Below are positions 1 through 10,800 of a DNA stretch of 64,000 nucleotides, in pieces. Positions within the stretch are counted from its first letter, which is position 1. The number at the start of each line of letters is the position of its first letter. Location of the stretch: NCBI RefSeq assembly GCF_014925405.1, contig NZ_AQHJ01000035.1:682001-746000 (forward strand), written 5' to 3'. The position numbers and the translations under genes were made by a program. This DNA comes from Pseudoalteromonas ulvae UL12. Lineage in GTDB: Bacteria > Pseudomonadota > Gammaproteobacteria > Enterobacterales > Alteromonadaceae. The notes below the pieces were generated by a model that saw nothing but the letters and a program-made list of their open reading frames with translations, was not told the origin of the DNA and made no database searches.

Positions 1-1
1 A

Positions 2-490
2 TTAGTGTTATCCGAAACCAAAGAAGCTGAACTGGTTAGTTTGGGTTTTAATCCAATCTGTAGTCGATATTACTCAGGGCAATTACTCTATCAAAGTGCC
101 AATTCAGTCGCTTGGTATCATGTCAGTCAATCATTTGAGAATCAAACCGCGACTACGATGGCTGAAGCTCAATTACAGTATTTATTTATTGTCTTGCGGA
201 TCATTCATTGTTTAAAAATATTAACGCGAGAGAATATCGGATCATTTAATACTAAATTGGAGCTCAATAGTTTTATCAATAATTGGCTTCGTCAGTTTGT
301 TTCAGATGTCGCCTTACCGACTCAAGCGGTTCAGGCTCAGAGACCTTTGAAAGATGCATCAGTGACGGTGAGAGAGGCGACGGATATGAATTGGTATGAT
401 GTTGACATTGTGCTTACGCCGCATTTTAAGTTTCTAAATGAAACGGTGACCCTTGATGCACAACTTAATATTTCTCATAAGGAGCTATGA
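2..490 (+). CDS. tssC: T6SS contractile sheath large subunit TssC (VipB), C-terminal part
   Basis: This is the 3' end of a gene that begins before the window; the frame is open to the first bases. The C-terminus has the TssC hallmark: the run RPLKDASVTV followed about 15 residues later by the segment with LTPHFKFLNETVTLDAQL, corresponding to the conserved RPLxDAxVxV...PHFxLE end of the VipB/TssC family. TssC pairs with TssB to form the cytoplasmic sheath that contracts to fire the Hcp tube. Its stop codon overlaps the hcp start by 4 bases, so the two are translationally coupled. The internal GTG at position 5 is not a true start. Confidence 0.88.
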   Translation, partial: LVLSETKEAELVSLGFNPICSRYYSGQLLYQSANSVAWYHVSQSFENQTATTMAEAQLQYLFIVLRIIHCLKILTRENIGSFNTKLELNSFINNWLRQFVSDVALPTQAVQAQRPLKDASVTVREATDMNWYDVDIVLTPHFKFLNETVTLDAQLNISHKEL

Positions 491-975
491 TGGAATGCTC
501 TGGGTATATGGTTGTCAGTGGTAAGAATCAAGGTCAGATTGATGGTTCGTCTTTAAGGAATAAACGTGAAAATAAAATCAATCTATATTCATTTTCGCAC
601 TGCGTAAGTGCTCCGTTTCAAACACATAAAAACATTAGTAATGGCTCTGTTGTTCATAAGCCAATTGATATTTTAAAAGAGATTGATAAAAGCACGCCAA
701 AACTCTATCAAGCTCTAGTAGAAAAAGAAGAATTGGATATAGAGTTTCATTGGTACCGATTTAATGAGCGAGGGGTCGAAGAACTCTATTACAAAGTCAT
801 CCTGACCCATGCGCATTTGACGGCTATTTCACCTTTTATGCCCAACCCTAATAACGCAAGCAGTGACACAACAAGGTTTATGGAAACAGTCACAATTGCT
901 TATCAAAAAATAAAATGGGATTGGGGTCCCCACGGCGATATCACATTCGAAACCGATTGGCGGAATGACTCATAA
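487..975 (+). CDS. hcp: T6SS inner tube protein Hcp (TssD)
   Basis: The 162-residue protein has the Hcp fold signature in order: GQIDGSS near the N-terminus, a LYSFSHCVSAP strand, then HKPIDILKEIDKSTPKLYQAL, an FHWYRF strand with the following EELYYKVILTHAHLTAI, and a C-terminal pair of strands ending in KIKWDWGPHGDI. Length matches the family (about 160-170). Hcp hexamers stack into the tube that the sheath expels and also chaperone small effectors. The gene overlaps tssC by 4 bases, and its TAA stop shares one base with the tssE start (TAATG). Its position between tssC and tssE is a common T6SS arrangement. Confidence 0.9.
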   Translation: MMECSGYMVVSGKNQGQIDGSSLRNKRENKINLYSFSHCVSAPFQTHKNISNGSVVHKPIDILKEIDKSTPKLYQALVEKEELDIEFHWYRFNERGVEELYYKVILTHAHLTAISPFMPNPNNASSDTTRFMETVTIAYQKIKWDWGPHGDITFETDWRNDS

Positions 976-1367
976 TGCTTCGTTTAACTGAAAGACTTAA
1001 CTTTTTAGACTCACAGCATGATATGTCTGATGATCAACCATTATTGATAGAACAATCGATATGTCATTATTTAGCTAATATTCTCAATACCCGAACAGGC
1101 AGTGTGGCAATTACGCCTCATGTTGGCATGCCAATAATGAATTTAAGTACGGCAGGGAGGCACTCTGATGAGTTAATTGCTTACATCAAAAATCAGGTGC
1201 TAGAGGGTGAATTAAGAATAAAGCAATTTGAAACCATCAGTATATCAAACACTATCAGCAATGCTTTGGTGGCGTTTACCGCTAAAATACAGTGCTATGA
1301 TTTATCGACGTTTAAATGCCAAATTAAAGTCAGGCTCGATAATACAGTTGAGGTCTCGCTACTATGA
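975..1367 (+). CDS. tssE: T6SS baseplate subunit TssE (gp25-like)
   Basis: The 130-residue protein matches the gp25/TssE family in size and layout. An N-terminal LTERLNFLDSQ stretch is followed by the helix IEQSICHYLANILNTRTGS, a short conserved GMP region, and a C-terminal beta segment (CYDLSTFKCQIKVRLD). TssE is a wedge component of the cytoplasmic baseplate that nucleates sheath assembly, together with TssF and TssG. It overlaps the hcp stop by one base and the tssF start by four, so it belongs to the same operon. The identification follows from sequence pattern and gene order together. Confidence 0.87.
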   Translation: MLRLTERLNFLDSQHDMSDDQPLLIEQSICHYLANILNTRTGSVAITPHVGMPIMNLSTAGRHSDELIAYIKNQVLEGELRIKQFETISISNTISNALVAFTAKIQCYDLSTFKCQIKVRLDNTVEVSLL

Positions 1368-3121
1368 GTTCATTAGATAAGCTATATCAAAAAGAATTGA
1401 AACTACTAAAAAGCTCGGCGCAAGTATTTAGTGAGCAACACCCTGCATTAACTGAACATTTAGCGAGGCAAAGTAATGACCCTGATGTGGAAATGATTCT
1501 ACAAGGGGTTGCGTATTTAAGTGCGCAGTTTAAGCAAGAGGTGGATAATGCATTTCCTCAAGCGATACAATCTTTATCACAAGTGTTAACTCCGACGCTT
1601 ATGCAGCCTTTGCCCAGTGCTGCAATCCTTTCGTTTAAACCAAAGACTAATCTGCTCAAACCCATGCTAATTGAAGCTGGAAAGTGTTTCGATTCTGAAC
1701 CTGTGGGTTACAACACTTCCAAACAACATTGTCGTTTTACAAACAGTTGGCCCATTGAAGTGCTCCCCATCGAACTGAACACGGTGACAACAAAATTAGC
1801 CGATAAACTTCATGACTCGCAAAACCAACGTGTTATCCATTTGAAGTTTGACTTTGATGCCAGTCGCAACGATATTGCAAATTATGAGTTTGGTAAACTG
1901 AGGCTTCATTTAAACCAAGCCTTACCCGATGCCAGTTTATGGTTATTAATGTTTGCCCGAAACGTCAATGGGATCGTTATAAAAGATGATATCGGGGAAC
2001 ATCTTTTGAGTGCCCAAAAGGTTAAATTAATCGGTTTTGATACTGACGCTAAGCTTTTTCAATATGATGATGCAGCTCCGCTTCATCAATTATTGCAAGA
2101 GTATTTCACGTTTCCAGAAAAATTTATGTGTGTCGAGTTAGATATACAGAGCTGGCAACAACGAGCGGGCGTTGCTTTTTCTATAACGGTAGAATTTGAT
2201 CAACCTAACTGGGCGTTACCTGAGATTGACGTTAGCCATTTTCATCTTTATACATCACCAGTTGTTAATGAGTTTGAACATTTTGCAGAGCCTTTAACAT
2301 TATCTGAGTCTCAACATGAATTTCCTATTTACTCAAAATTTGATGCGCTATCAGGAGATCTTAATCTTGAGATAGTGGATGTATTATCAGTGGAAGGCGT
2401 AAAACAAAATAGGCAAACAAATCGAAAATTTGAAAATGTCTTACGACCTAAAAAACTCAATTCAGATAAACCAGGCTATCACTTTTACCGCAAGTTTGGC
2501 CCGCAAGATGGCATTACGTCCACGTGGCTAGGACTTAGCTTTTCAAGTAAATATCCTTTAGAGCAAGATGAAATCCTTCGGGCAAAAGTAAAGTGTTCTC
2601 AAGGGCGCTTGGCTGAGCAAGTCACACTCGGACAATTACGCAAACCAACCAGCAGTAGCCCTGAATTAGTGCATTTTGAAAATATCACCGTATGCAGTGA
2701 ATTTCAGCATGCCCAAGTAGCCACTCATACCGCGTGGCAAGTGATTTCTGATCAAGCGCTCAGTTTAAATGCAATTAAAGATGCAGAGCAGTTGAAAAAA
2801 ATCTTATCTCATCACATTCCAAAGCAAACGAAACTATCAGCAAAACAAAAAACTAATTTATTTCGCATAGCAGCAATCGAAAGTGTGCAAGTGAGCGCAA
2901 AAGATCATTTTTATCAGGGGGTGATCACCCGAGGTAAAGAAATTCAAGTAGGGTTTAATGGTGAGCATTTTAGTAATATAGGCGATCAATTTCTTTTTTC
3001 TGCGGTCCTTAATCAATTGTTTGCCCTACAAACACCTTTAAATAGCTTTTGCCAATTAGTTACCATCGATTTAAGAACTGGGGAGCAAATGCAATGGCCA
3101 ATGCTAATGGGCTCACTGTAA
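1364..3121 (+). CDS. tssF: T6SS baseplate subunit TssF
   Basis: The 585-residue protein starts with the family's typical N-terminus: LYQKELKLLKSSAQ, then a FSEQHPALTEHLA helix and DPDVEMILQGVAYLSAQ, which correspond to the YYxxELxxLRxxAxEFAxxxPxxA...DPxVERLLEGFAFL pattern of TssF. Length is normal (about 580-620). Two TssF subunits with one TssG form the baseplate wedge core that contacts the membrane complex and the VgrG hub. The ATG start lies in a 4-base overlap with tssE. The 3' end overlaps tssG by 28 bases. Confidence 0.9.
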   Translation: MSSLDKLYQKELKLLKSSAQVFSEQHPALTEHLARQSNDPDVEMILQGVAYLSAQFKQEVDNAFPQAIQSLSQVLTPTLMQPLPSAAILSFKPKTNLLKPMLIEAGKCFDSEPVGYNTSKQHCRFTNSWPIEVLPIELNTVTTKLADKLHDSQNQRVIHLKFDFDASRNDIANYEFGKLRLHLNQALPDASLWLLMFARNVNGIVIKDDIGEHLLSAQKVKLIGFDTDAKLFQYDDAAPLHQLLQEYFTFPEKFMCVELDIQSWQQRAGVAFSITVEFDQPNWALPEIDVSHFHLYTSPVVNEFEHFAEPLTLSESQHEFPIYSKFDALSGDLNLEIVDVLSVEGVKQNRQTNRKFENVLRPKKLNSDKPGYHFYRKFGPQDGITSTWLGLSFSSKYPLEQDEILRAKVKCSQGRLAEQVTLGQLRKPTSSSPELVHFENITVCSEFQHAQVATHTAWQVISDQALSLNAIKDAEQLKKILSHHIPKQTKLSAKQKTNLFRIAAIESVQVSAKDHFYQGVITRGKEIQVGFNGEHFSNIGDQFLFSAVLNQLFALQTPLNSFCQLVTIDLRTGEQMQWPMLMGSL

Positions 3122-4086
3122 TAGAGCGTGAAACACAGTTAATTGAGCACGCGAGTCGATATTCGTTTATTCAAGCCTATAAACAACTATGTGAATTGGC
3201 GACGGTACAAAAGCTCGATGCAGCGAAAAAAGTCCGGATCAGACCTAATTTGGCGATGTCATACGCACGCTCTGAAGTAGTTGCGATTGTTAAAGAAATG
3301 CAAAATGAAAGCGAGTTTATCTACTTTCTTGAAGTAAATTTAATGGGGTTATACGGACAAAATTCGCCATTACCAAAGTTTTTTACCGAGGAGATTATTC
3401 AAGCGCAAAAAAAAGAGTTACACGCCAGCCGTATTTTTATTGATGTCATTCATCAAAGGCTATACCAGTTGTATTTCGAAGCTAAAACAAAATACTCCGG
3501 TCACTTGCAACAATCTGTACAACATCAATTGTATGAGTTTATGTTTTCCATGATTGGTTTTAAAGGTGAGCAATGGTTACGTTATTTTCCAGATCCTGCC
3601 TTTATCATTAACAATATTAATTTATTTCGTCATCAAAAAGGCACGGTCAGCGGTTTGAAAAGTTTATTAAGTCGGCTGTTTGATAATGCAACTGTTGAAA
3701 TTAAACAATGTCAGCAAAGAACCTTACTCTTACCTATCGTGCAACGTAGTCAGCTCGGTGTTGATTCATTGAGTTTAGGTGGATGTGCATTGCTTGGTCA
3801 TAAACTCAAAGAAAAACAATCAAAATTGTTGATAGTGATTTCGCCACTTTCTGAAAAACAGTTTGATCACTGGGTTAATCACGATCAACATTGGCAAAGT
3901 CTACAATACCTGATCCGATACTTTTTGATTCAACCCTTTGTTGTTGAACTAAGAATAAAAACAGAAAATTCGCGCAATTATGAGTTGAGCTTATCAAATT
4001 CAAAAAACATTCAACTCGGTCGAAATACCTGGTTGAGCGCTAAAGAAGAACAAGTACTGATAGAAGCGCAGCTGAGACTTCAATGA
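3094..4086 (+). CDS. tssG: T6SS baseplate subunit TssG
   Basis: I place the start at the ATG at 3094 (MANANGLTV...) because GGGGAG lies 8 bases upstream and the protein is then 330 residues, the usual TssG length. An in-frame upstream start at 3049 would add 15 residues that do not resemble the family. The N-terminal region carries the family's helix (YSFIQAYKQLCEL), and the middle has the MGLYGQNSPLPKFFTEEI segment matching the GLxGxxGPLPxHYTE motif of TssG. TssG is the third wedge component with TssE and TssF. The vgrG that follows starts 7 bases after the stop. Confidence 0.88.
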   Translation: MANANGLTVIERETQLIEHASRYSFIQAYKQLCELATVQKLDAAKKVRIRPNLAMSYARSEVVAIVKEMQNESEFIYFLEVNLMGLYGQNSPLPKFFTEEIIQAQKKELHASRIFIDVIHQRLYQLYFEAKTKYSGHLQQSVQHQLYEFMFSMIGFKGEQWLRYFPDPAFIINNINLFRHQKGTVSGLKSLLSRLFDNATVEIKQCQQRTLLLPIVQRSQLGVDSLSLGGCALLGHKLKEKQSKLLIVISPLSEKQFDHWVNHDQHWQSLQYLIRYFLIQPFVVELRIKTENSRNYELSLSNSKNIQLGRNTWLSAKEEQVLIEAQLRLQ

Positions 4087-4093
4087 GGGATTA

Positions 4094-7000
4094 ATGTCAC
4101 GATATACGTTTTCATTTCAATGTCAGGGGTTTGCGACTGATTCATTTGATCTTCACGCCTTTGAGGGCATAGAGGCGTTGTCACAGTTATTTCAATTTAA
4201 TCTGACGCTTAGCTCAACAAATTTAGAACTCGATGCTGACGTTGCAATCAACAAAGACGCGACTTTAATAATCTATTTTAATGGGCAAGAAATAAGACAA
4301 GTAAATGGGCTGCTGAGTTGTTTTGAAGAAACAGAATATTTAGTTGATAAAACACTTTATAAAGCCACTTTAGTCCCAACAGCTTGGACATTAGCGAAAT
4401 TTGAAACCAACGAAATTTACTTAGATCAAACAATTAAAGAAACAATTGCCATGATAATGGAAGATGCGGGCATATTAGCAACGCATTATCGATTTGATTT
4501 ATCGAGAGAATACAGAAAATGGCCCTTTCGACTACAGTATAAAGAAACCCACCTTAGTTTTATTCAACGGATTATTTTGCGGGAGGGCATCTATTTTTAT
4601 TTTGAGAATAACCAGAGTCATTCGGTGATCGTATTTACCGATAATCTTCAGTCGTTGAAAACACTCGAGCATAGTCCACTTAATTTCCAGCCAGCTACTT
4701 CTTTGGATGCATCAACACAATTTAATCGATGCCATAATCTAATTTGCAAACGAAACAGCCTGCCAAAAAAAGTCACATTAAGAGATTTTAATGAAGAGTC
4801 ACCTTCATTAGATGTACGCGGTGAAGTTGAGATAGATAGCAACGGGATTGGCGATATTAATATATTTGGCCTCAATATACTCAGCCCTGAAGAAGGCGAA
4901 GCGTTGGCCACCATCCATGCGAATGCGTTTAAATGCCGAAAAAAAGAATATATTGGTGAAGGCGAAGATGCATTAATGTGTCCGGGTTTGAGTTTTGATC
5001 TTTGTCATCACCCCAGAGCGGCATTGAATGAAGAGCATTACCTCATTGAACAAGTCACTCATCATGGGATTAATGGGATGATGTTGAATCACAGTGATGA
5101 TCAGCAAAATATCTATAGCAACTCCTTTATTGCGTTATCAAAGCAGTTTGAATATGCGCCGCATTATGTTGATTGTAAGCCAGAAATTAAAGGCACACTG
5201 AATGCGGTTATTGATGCAGAATCAAGTGGTGAATACGCTGAGCTTGATTCATTTGGACGCTATAGAGTGAAGTTTCCTTTTGATAGAAAAGATCGCGAAG
5301 GAGGGAAGGCCTCCTACTGGTTACGTATGATGCAGCCTTACGGTGGAACCAATGAAGGGATGCATTTTCCACTTAGAAAAGGGACTCGCGTACTGATCAG
5401 CTTTATTGGTGGTGATCCCGATCGCCCCTATATTACGGGGGCAATTTCTGATAGTGCAGAGCAAATCAGTATCGTTAAAGATGCTAATCAAACCAATAGT
5501 GTCATTAAAACTCCCAGTGGTAACAAAATTGAGTTTGAAGATAAACAAGGCAAAAATAGAATCAAATTAGAGTCCCCGACCAATAATACCTATCTTCATT
5601 TAGGTGCACCCAATCACGATGGTTCAGGTTATGTGATGGTCACTAATGGTGTGCAGCGTAAAGTGATTAAAGGAGGCAGTAATGTTTCGATTCAAACCAG
5701 TGCCTATAGTGGCGCAACCAATACCGATTCTTCCGAGTTATACAACAGCGCTAAGTCATACCAAGCAGGTGATTTGGTCAATTTTAATGGAAAACCATAC
5801 AAATGCTTAGTTAATCAAACTACTGCGGCTTCACCGTTAACACAGGCGAGTGATTGGCAAAATTATATCGGTTATGTGCCAGCATTTTTGTTTTATGAAC
5901 AAGATAGCAATGGCAAACTGGTCGATACCGCAACCCCTCCAGTTAAATTGTCTTATTCAAAGGAACTTGATGGGGCGTATATTGTTTCACGCACGCAAGG
6001 TAATCAATATAATTGGTCACAAGGTAACCAGTTTAATTATTTCGCAACTGGCCTTGGTCAAACTGGATTAACAGAGCCCAGTAATCAAAACAAACATTTT
6101 AATTTTGGCACCAATTGGGCTGTGCATTGTGCGTATTATTACTACGATAGTTCACAAACGACGCTGCGAGGTAAGAGCCCCGAGGAACTTATTGATGAAA
6201 CAATGAATCTCTTTGTGGCTAATATTATTGATTATGATTCAGAAGCAATCATGCAAGTTGATGCAGCTGAAACTGCAAGAAATCAACAACTAGCAGCTGC
6301 AGCTCAAACAATTATCAATAATGAAAGATTTGATAACTATAATCAAACTCTCCTATCTACGTTTCAACAGATTGAATCAACCCCTCTTTACAGTTCAAGA
6401 TCCGAAGCAGAATCTGCCTTTTACAATACCATCAAGCAGCAGTGGTTAGATCCAATTTTAGCGAAAGAAGCCGACCTCAATGCGCGAATACTTGAAGGAA
6501 AGCACATCAGTATTGACGAAGAAAAGTACACGTTAAAAAAAGAGTTAACCACTAAAGCGTCAAAAATGGCTCAAACAATGGCGCAAGATCATCTCCATCA
6601 ATATATAGGTGAGAAATATTTTCTTCGTTCAGGCTGGCGTTCTACTGAATCTATTTTAGAGTCATCCAATGCCATGTTGACAAAATTAAAGGATAAAACG
6701 AAAGAGCGGGTGGCTAATGCCTTAAAGGTCATGGCTATTTGGCAGCGGTACTTAAGTTATTCGCGTGTCCGAGTGGCTCATCATGACTCATTGAATATAC
6801 AAAAAGGCAATATTTATGACTTTGGTGGCTATTGGAATTATAACTTAGGCAATTCCTATACAGAAAATCACATGTCGCAAACGACCAAGATAAATGAAAT
6901 CAAAGATCATGATTTACTCAAGGTTGGCGGGCCTTACTGGGGCACAATGACAAACCCTGCTGATGACTTTTCACATGTCAGCAAACCTTCGATGAATTGG

Positions 7001-7774
7001 CGTTATGTGGACAATGTGTGGGTTGAAAAAACGTTTAGTGGTAAGTCCTATGAATATACATTTGAAAAAGAGTCGATAGAGGTCAACCATAAATGCAAAA
7101 CACTCGAGATAAGCCATGGTTGTGCCAGTCACGAGCTAAAATTTAATGGCAAAGGGGTCAAAGTATTTGAAAGTAAATCCGGGGGAGGAATTTCAGAAGA
7201 ATGGATGAGTACTCCAGATGGAAATTTCGCCACCTATTCAAAAACAGACTTGTCAGGAGCTGGCAAAAAAACGGAAGACCGCGTCTATGCGTATGAAGCA
7301 CCCGTTTCATACGAAATAGTCAATAAACCTGCTCCCGGTACCGCTTTTTCATTTAAAGGAGATGGTTTGCCGACGTTTAGCACCTCTTTAGTGATTGATG
7401 TTGGTTCGACGAGTATTGCAACCCATTTAGGTGTGATGAGCAATAGTGTCTCAATTGAGGCAATGGGCATGAGTAACGCTATTAAAATTGATGGCACGCT
7501 GATGGCAAACACAGTAAAAATCTCAGAAACAGTGTTAGAAACCAATGTAAAAATTGGCATCGGTGGCATGACAGCTAAAGCAGAAATAGGAGGAGAAGCT
7601 ATCGGGACTTATTTATCTCAAAAAGCACTCGATATTAAAAAAGAAGATGCTATTAAGCTACATAACGACACCATCGCAATCGTGTTAAAACAAATGGAAA
7701 TTGAGCGAAAAGCTCTTGAGATAGGATCAGGAGATCTCAAATTAACCTCAGCGATGCTGAACTTAATAGCCTAG
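4094..7774 (+). CDS. vgrG: VgrG spike protein (TssI) with long C-terminal extension, paralogue 1
   Basis: The protein has 1226 residues, against about 650-750 for a plain VgrG. Residues 1-370 are the gp27-like base. A gp5 OB fold follows near 376-450 (EYAELDSFGRYRVKFPFDR, then the HFPLRKGTRVLISFIGGDPDRP motif). The extension has distinct parts: a CBM5/12-like segment near 549-590 (YQAGDLVNFNGKPYKC), tyrosine/asparagine-rich repeats near 635-680, a helical insert near 690-900, more repeats (YNLGNSYTENH), and a tail from about 1064 shared with the next vgrG. VgrG trimers tip the Hcp tube and carry effectors. A good ribosome site (GAGGG) lies just upstream. The helical insert is a candidate effector domain, but I do not recognise it. 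Confidence 0.9.
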   Translation: MSRYTFSFQCQGFATDSFDLHAFEGIEALSQLFQFNLTLSSTNLELDADVAINKDATLIIYFNGQEIRQVNGLLSCFEETEYLVDKTLYKATLVPTAWTLAKFETNEIYLDQTIKETIAMIMEDAGILATHYRFDLSREYRKWPFRLQYKETHLSFIQRIILREGIYFYFENNQSHSVIVFTDNLQSLKTLEHSPLNFQPATSLDASTQFNRCHNLICKRNSLPKKVTLRDFNEESPSLDVRGEVEIDSNGIGDINIFGLNILSPEEGEALATIHANAFKCRKKEYIGEGEDALMCPGLSFDLCHHPRAALNEEHYLIEQVTHHGINGMMLNHSDDQQNIYSNSFIALSKQFEYAPHYVDCKPEIKGTLNAVIDAESSGEYAELDSFGRYRVKFPFDRKDREGGKASYWLRMMQPYGGTNEGMHFPLRKGTRVLISFIGGDPDRPYITGAISDSAEQISIVKDANQTNSVIKTPSGNKIEFEDKQGKNRIKLESPTNNTYLHLGAPNHDGSGYVMVTNGVQRKVIKGGSNVSIQTSAYSGATNTDSSELYNSAKSYQAGDLVNFNGKPYKCLVNQTTAASPLTQASDWQNYIGYVPAFLFYEQDSNGKLVDTATPPVKLSYSKELDGAYIVSRTQGNQYNWSQGNQFNYFATGLGQTGLTEPSNQNKHFNFGTNWAVHCAYYYYDSSQTTLRGKSPEELIDETMNLFVANIIDYDSEAIMQVDAAETARNQQLAAAAQTIINNERFDNYNQTLLSTFQQIESTPLYSSRSEAESAFYNTIKQQWLDPILAKEADLNARILEGKHISIDEEKYTLKKELTTKASKMAQTMAQDHLHQYIGEKYFLRSGWRSTESILESSNAMLTKLKDKTKERVANALKVMAIWQRYLSYSRVRVAHHDSLNIQKGNIYDFGGYWNYNLGNSYTENHMSQTTKINEIKDHDLLKVGGPYWGTMTNPADDFSHVSKPSMNWRYVDNVWVEKTFSGKSYEYTFEKESIEVNHKCKTLEISHGCASHELKFNGKGVKVFESKSGGGISEEWMSTPDGNFATYSKTDLSGAGKKTEDRVYAYEAPVSYEIVNKPAPGTAFSFKGDGLPTFSTSLVIDVGSTSIATHLGVMSNSVSIEAMGMSNAIKIDGTLMANTVKISETVLETNVKIGIGGMTAKAEIGGEAIGTYLSQKALDIKKEDAIKLHNDTIAIVLKQMEIERKALEIGSGDLKLTSAMLNLIA

Positions 7775-7862
7775 CCAAATGGAGTAACATTTTCGAAAAA
7801 ATAATTATTTTAAATACTTAGCACTATACTTAGTTGCGCAGCGATATTGCGGGAGACGGAAA

Positions 7863-10800
7863 ATGAACAATTATTATTTTACATTTGAAGTGACGGGACA
7901 TGCTGCGGACCTTTTTGAGGTTCAGTATTTTCAAGGTCAGGAAGGTCTGTCGCAATTGTTTCATTTTGATATTGATCTTAAATGCGCAGACGTCAATTTT
8001 GACTCAAATGTCTTAGTTAACCAAACAGCCCAGTTCACTTTCTATTTCAATAATCAACCACTCAGAGTTATTCAAGGTGTGATTAATCAGTTCGAAGAAA
8101 GCCAATATGTAGTCGATGGTGTGTTATTTAAAGCAAAGTTAGTACCAAAGGCATGGTGCTTAAGCGCATTTGAATCTAATGAGGTCTATTTAGATCAAAC
8201 TGTCGAGCAAACCATTACCACAATTTTAGAAGAAGTAGGATTAACTGCGTCTGAGTTTAGGTTTGATCTGAAACAACACTATCGAAGTTGGCCCTTTAGG
8301 CTGCAATATAGCGAGACTCATCTGAATTTTTTGCAGCGAATCATCGAACGAGAAGGGATATATTATTACTTTGATGCCAAAGAAGAAAATGCTGTATTAG
8401 TGTTTTGTGATAATTTACAAAGCCATCAAACAGTTCAAGCAGCCCCCCTTATTTATCAGCCTGCGAATATGAGGCTGACCGATCATATTGACTATGTGTC
8501 TTCTTTTATTTGTCGCCAACAGAGTATTCCCAAAAAAGTGATTTTACGGGATTTCAATGAAGCCCTTCCTTCACTCGATGTTAGAGGTGAAATCGAAGTA
8601 GACAGTCAGGGGATCGGTGAAATTAATATTTATGGATTGAATATCCTCACGCCAGAAGAAGGGGATCAATTATGCCAAATTCATGCAAATGCTTATCGCT
8701 GCCACAAAGAGCAATATATTTTACAAAGTGAACTGGCAACAATGGGGAGCGGCTTGCTGTTTTCATTACAATGCCATCCACGGCTCGTATTTAATAATCC
8801 GTTGTATTTAATCGAAACAATCAGTCATGAAGGGGCGAACTTACATGCATTCCAAAGTGTTGAGTCAACATCGTTGCCTGTTGGTTATCAAAATACGGTC
8901 ACGGCTTGCTCGAACCAATTTGATTATGTGCCGTTAAAACAGGCCTCTAAACCTGAAATTAATGGAACATTAAATGGCATTATCGACTCGGAGACCGATG
9001 GAGAGTATGCAGAACTGGACGAGTATGGCCGTTACAAAATAAAACTTCCTTTTGATCGAAAAGATCGCGAGGGTGGCAAAGCATCTCATTGGATCAGAAT
9101 GATTCAGCCTTACGGCGGAACAAATGAAGGAATGCACTTTCCCCTTAGAAAAGGAACCCGCGTTTTATTGAGTTTTATTGGCGGTGATCCCGATAAGCCC
9201 GTTATAGCGGGCACTATTTCCGATTTAGGCGAACAAAGCTCGTTAGTGCGTGCAGAAAACTCGACCAATTCGATGATAAAAACAGCTGGCGGAAACAAAA
9301 TAGAAATAGAAGACAAACAAGGGAAGAACCGCATCAAGCTAGAATGTCCAACCAATCAAACTTATATGCACTTAGGTGCGCCTAATCATGATGGTTCTGG
9401 ATTTGTGCTGTTAACCCAAGGCATCGAGCGAAAAGACATACAAGGTGGGCAGCGTTTAACCACCCAAGTGCTAGGAGAAAGTGCCACAAGTTCCTACACT
9501 CTTACTTCACAGGGTCAAGCCACTGATTATTCAGATATACATCAATTTCAAGTGATCGATCACGCAGGTCAATCCGTGGAGACACTCACAACGCAGATGG
9601 AAATATCTGGAGATTACTTAATTGAGCGCCGTTGTGGCCCTAAATATATCTTTACTGACGGTAATGAGCACGTTTACGGTGGTGGAGATGTATATGGCTT
9701 TGGTAATGGCTACGAAGAGGCTCACTGGCGCGAAGGAAACAATGGTGGTGTCCACAGTGATGAAGTGTTTAATATCTTAGGTGATAGTGGCGAAGTATTT
9801 GAACAACAAGAAGATGGCTCGTGGTCACGTTCGTATAATAAAACAATCCCCGGCGCCCAACGGTTTGAGCCGGGCGATCACCAAATTGAGAAAGTATGGT
9901 CGGACACATTCTCTTATCAAAATGGTAATAACTACGCTTGGGGCGATACCTGTGATTATGAATTTGGTAATGGTTATGCCGAAAGCCATGTTGAAACCGA
10001 CGACGATGGCATGCCTGTTAATGCGATCAATAAAACAGATTGGCCCTATGATTTAGCGATACCTAAAGCGAGTGAAGATAATCCACATTTGGTCGAAGTC
10101 GGTGCGATAAATGGGGTGTATGTAAAATTAGATGGCGGCAGTACGGGAGTTGAGAAAAGTATTGGAAATTCATATGAATACAGCCATGGAAAAAGTGTGT
10201 CTGTCAGCTATATTTGTGATGAAGAAGAGCATAGTTATGGTGGAGAGAAGTATGAAGCGACCTATACAAAAGATGGCAAATTAGTTGGCTCTGAACACAA
10301 GAAAAATGGCGTCTGTACTGAAATAGAACAAACCCCAGATGGCGATTTTAAAGAAGAAACGATTTCTGATGTATCAGGTGTTGGTAAAGTGACGACCACA
10401 AATGTGTATGCGTATGGCGCTCCAGTCTCGTATGAAATAGTCAGAGAGCCCGCGCCAGGCGCTACTTTTAGTTTCAAAGGGGATGGCTTACCGACAATTG
10501 AAATGAAAATGGAAATTGATGTCGGCGCAACTGAGATATCAACCCATATCGGGGGGATGAGTAATACGGTGGAGATAGAAGCGTTAGGCATGAAAAATGA
10601 GGTCAGTATTTCAGGCGCCATCATGACAAACACGATCGAGTTATCTGCTTGCCCATTAGAAACTGAAATAAAAACAGGGGATGATGGTTTAGAGATTAAA
10701 GCCTGGATCGGACCATTAAAAACAGAAATGGAAGCTCGGGCACTGAAACTCAAAGCCGAAGAAGGAATTAAAATGGAAAAAGAAGTCATGTATTTGCTTA

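Noticed and set aside
3049..3093. Upstream extension of tssG
   Set aside because: The added residues do not match TssG, while the ATG at 3094 has GGGGAG at the correct spacing.
10262..10789. Minus-strand reading of 175 residues opposite the second vgrG
   Set aside because: It lies wholly inside the vgrG tail, has a composition typical of an antisense shadow, and the corresponding segment of the first vgrG has a similar antisense reading because the genes are paralogous.
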